From positions 1 through 64,000 of the forward strand of contig NZ_AKJW01000016.1 in the NCBI RefSeq assembly GCF_000282135.1: 64,000 bases of DNA. Direction: 5' to 3'. The position numbers were made by a program, and so were the translations under genes. Position 1 is the stretch's first letter. Every line of letters starts with the position of its first letter. Below, one piece after another: positions 63,601 to 64,000 of the stretch. The notes under the pieces were generated by a model. That model was not told where the DNA came from, made no database searches, and saw only the letters and a list, made by a program, of their open reading frames with translations. This DNA is from Herbaspirillum sp. CF444 (GTDB lineage Bacteria; Pseudomonadota; Gammaproteobacteria; Burkholderiales; Burkholderiaceae_D).

Positions 63601-64000
63601 GATGCGGCGCGCGTTGCTGGATTTGAAGACGCGCTCCTGCTCTTGCGCCGACAGGCGCGCGAACAAGGGCAGGATTTCCACGTGCGGCGGATGGTGCTTG
63701 CGCAGCGCTTCGGCGGCATCGCGGATTTCGCGTTCGCCGGGCAAGAACACCAGCACGTCGCCGGAGCCGATGCGCGCCAGTTCGTCGACGGCGTCGACCA
63801 CGGCGTCCATCAGGTCGCGTTGCTCGCGGTCCTTCTGTGCTTGCGTCGCACGGCCTTCGGCGCGGGCGCGAGCGTTGGCCACTTCCGGGGCGAGGTTGCT
63901 GCGGTCGGCATTGTCGACCGGGCGATAACGGATCTCGACCGGATACAGGCGGCCCGAGACTTCAATCACCGGCGCCGGCTTCAGCTCGCCCTTGACCTCG
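60616..64000 (-). CDS. hrpA: ATP-dependent RNA helicase HrpA (C-terminal ~1,128 residues)
   Basis: The reading frame is open to the right edge, so the N-terminal DEAH helicase motifs are outside the window. Present are helicase motifs IV-VI ([52 protein letters not shown]), the HA2/OB region, and the long DUF3418 C-terminal domain typical of HrpA. An Ala-rich low-complexity insert (residues [26 protein letters not shown]) interrupts the C-terminal part. HrpA works in mRNA processing and rescue of stalled ribosomes. Confidence 0.95.
   Translation of the reverse strand, partial: [1127 protein letters not shown]

Overview
The window reads as a chromosomal segment of a GC-rich betaproteobacterium, most likely Oxalobacteraceae and close to Herbaspirillum. 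This is inferred from the mix of housekeeping genes (aceE/aceF, gshA, folD, prlC, holC, thyA, folA, dcd, hrpA), their codon bias, long antisense shadow frames, and a HrpL-type promoter. No tRNA, rRNA, CRISPR array, transposase or integrase was recognised.

Region by region: 1-3133 holds the start of aceF and the whole of aceE (pyruvate dehydrogenase), both on the minus strand. 3553-17157, all plus strand, looks like a complete lower lysine / pipecolate catabolic cluster. It has a DUF1338 2-oxoadipate decarboxylase/hydroxylase (HglS), a D-2-hydroxyglutarate dehydrogenase, a LysR regulator, an AmaB-type aldehyde dehydrogenase, a PotABCD-like ABC importer, a three-subunit HcnABC-like flavin/iron-sulfur dehydrogenase and a LysN-like 2-aminoadipate aminotransferase. 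The proposed flow is import of pipecolate or a related cyclic or D-amino acid, oxidation by the three-subunit enzyme, then AmaB, aminotransferase, HglS and D2HG dehydrogenase to 2-oxoglutarate.

17271-30817 is mostly ordinary: gshA, folD, prlC, holC with a Pro/Gln-rich follower, dadA, an lpxO-like lipid A hydroxylase, a GGDEF protein with an inhibitory site, periplasmic asparaginase, a DedA protein and a serine hydrolase. 31319-40641 is a transport/catabolic locus: a divergent GntR regulator, a Liv-type binding protein, LivH, a single-polypeptide LivM-LivG-LivF fusion, an SDR, a lambda-crystallin-like 3-hydroxyacid dehydrogenase and a BKACE (DUF849) enzyme. Together they suggest oxidation of an imported beta-hydroxy acid and CoA-dependent cleavage of the resulting beta-keto acid.

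40833-50995 carries thyA, aqpZ and folA. Between aqpZ and folA lies a minus-strand opgG-opgH-macA-nodT operon that couples glucan synthesis to two parts of an efflux pump with no MacB. 51358-53622 is a large PLP amino-acid decarboxylase. Immediately after it sits a 3.7-kb insertion with a two-gene operon: a 939-residue HEMAH metallopeptidase-like putative type III effector and an unknown 209-residue protein. This operon is preceded by a textbook hrp box and is bounded by a second, decayed copy of the decarboxylase 3' end. The window ends with a two-component chromate transporter and its divergent LysR gene, dcd, and the C-terminal part of hrpA.

Dispersed REP-like inverted repeats occur in several intergenic gaps (17167, 22044, 33755, 39210, 39610). 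The two most unusual stretches are the effector island at 53456-57555 and the pipecolate/lysine cluster at 3553-17157.
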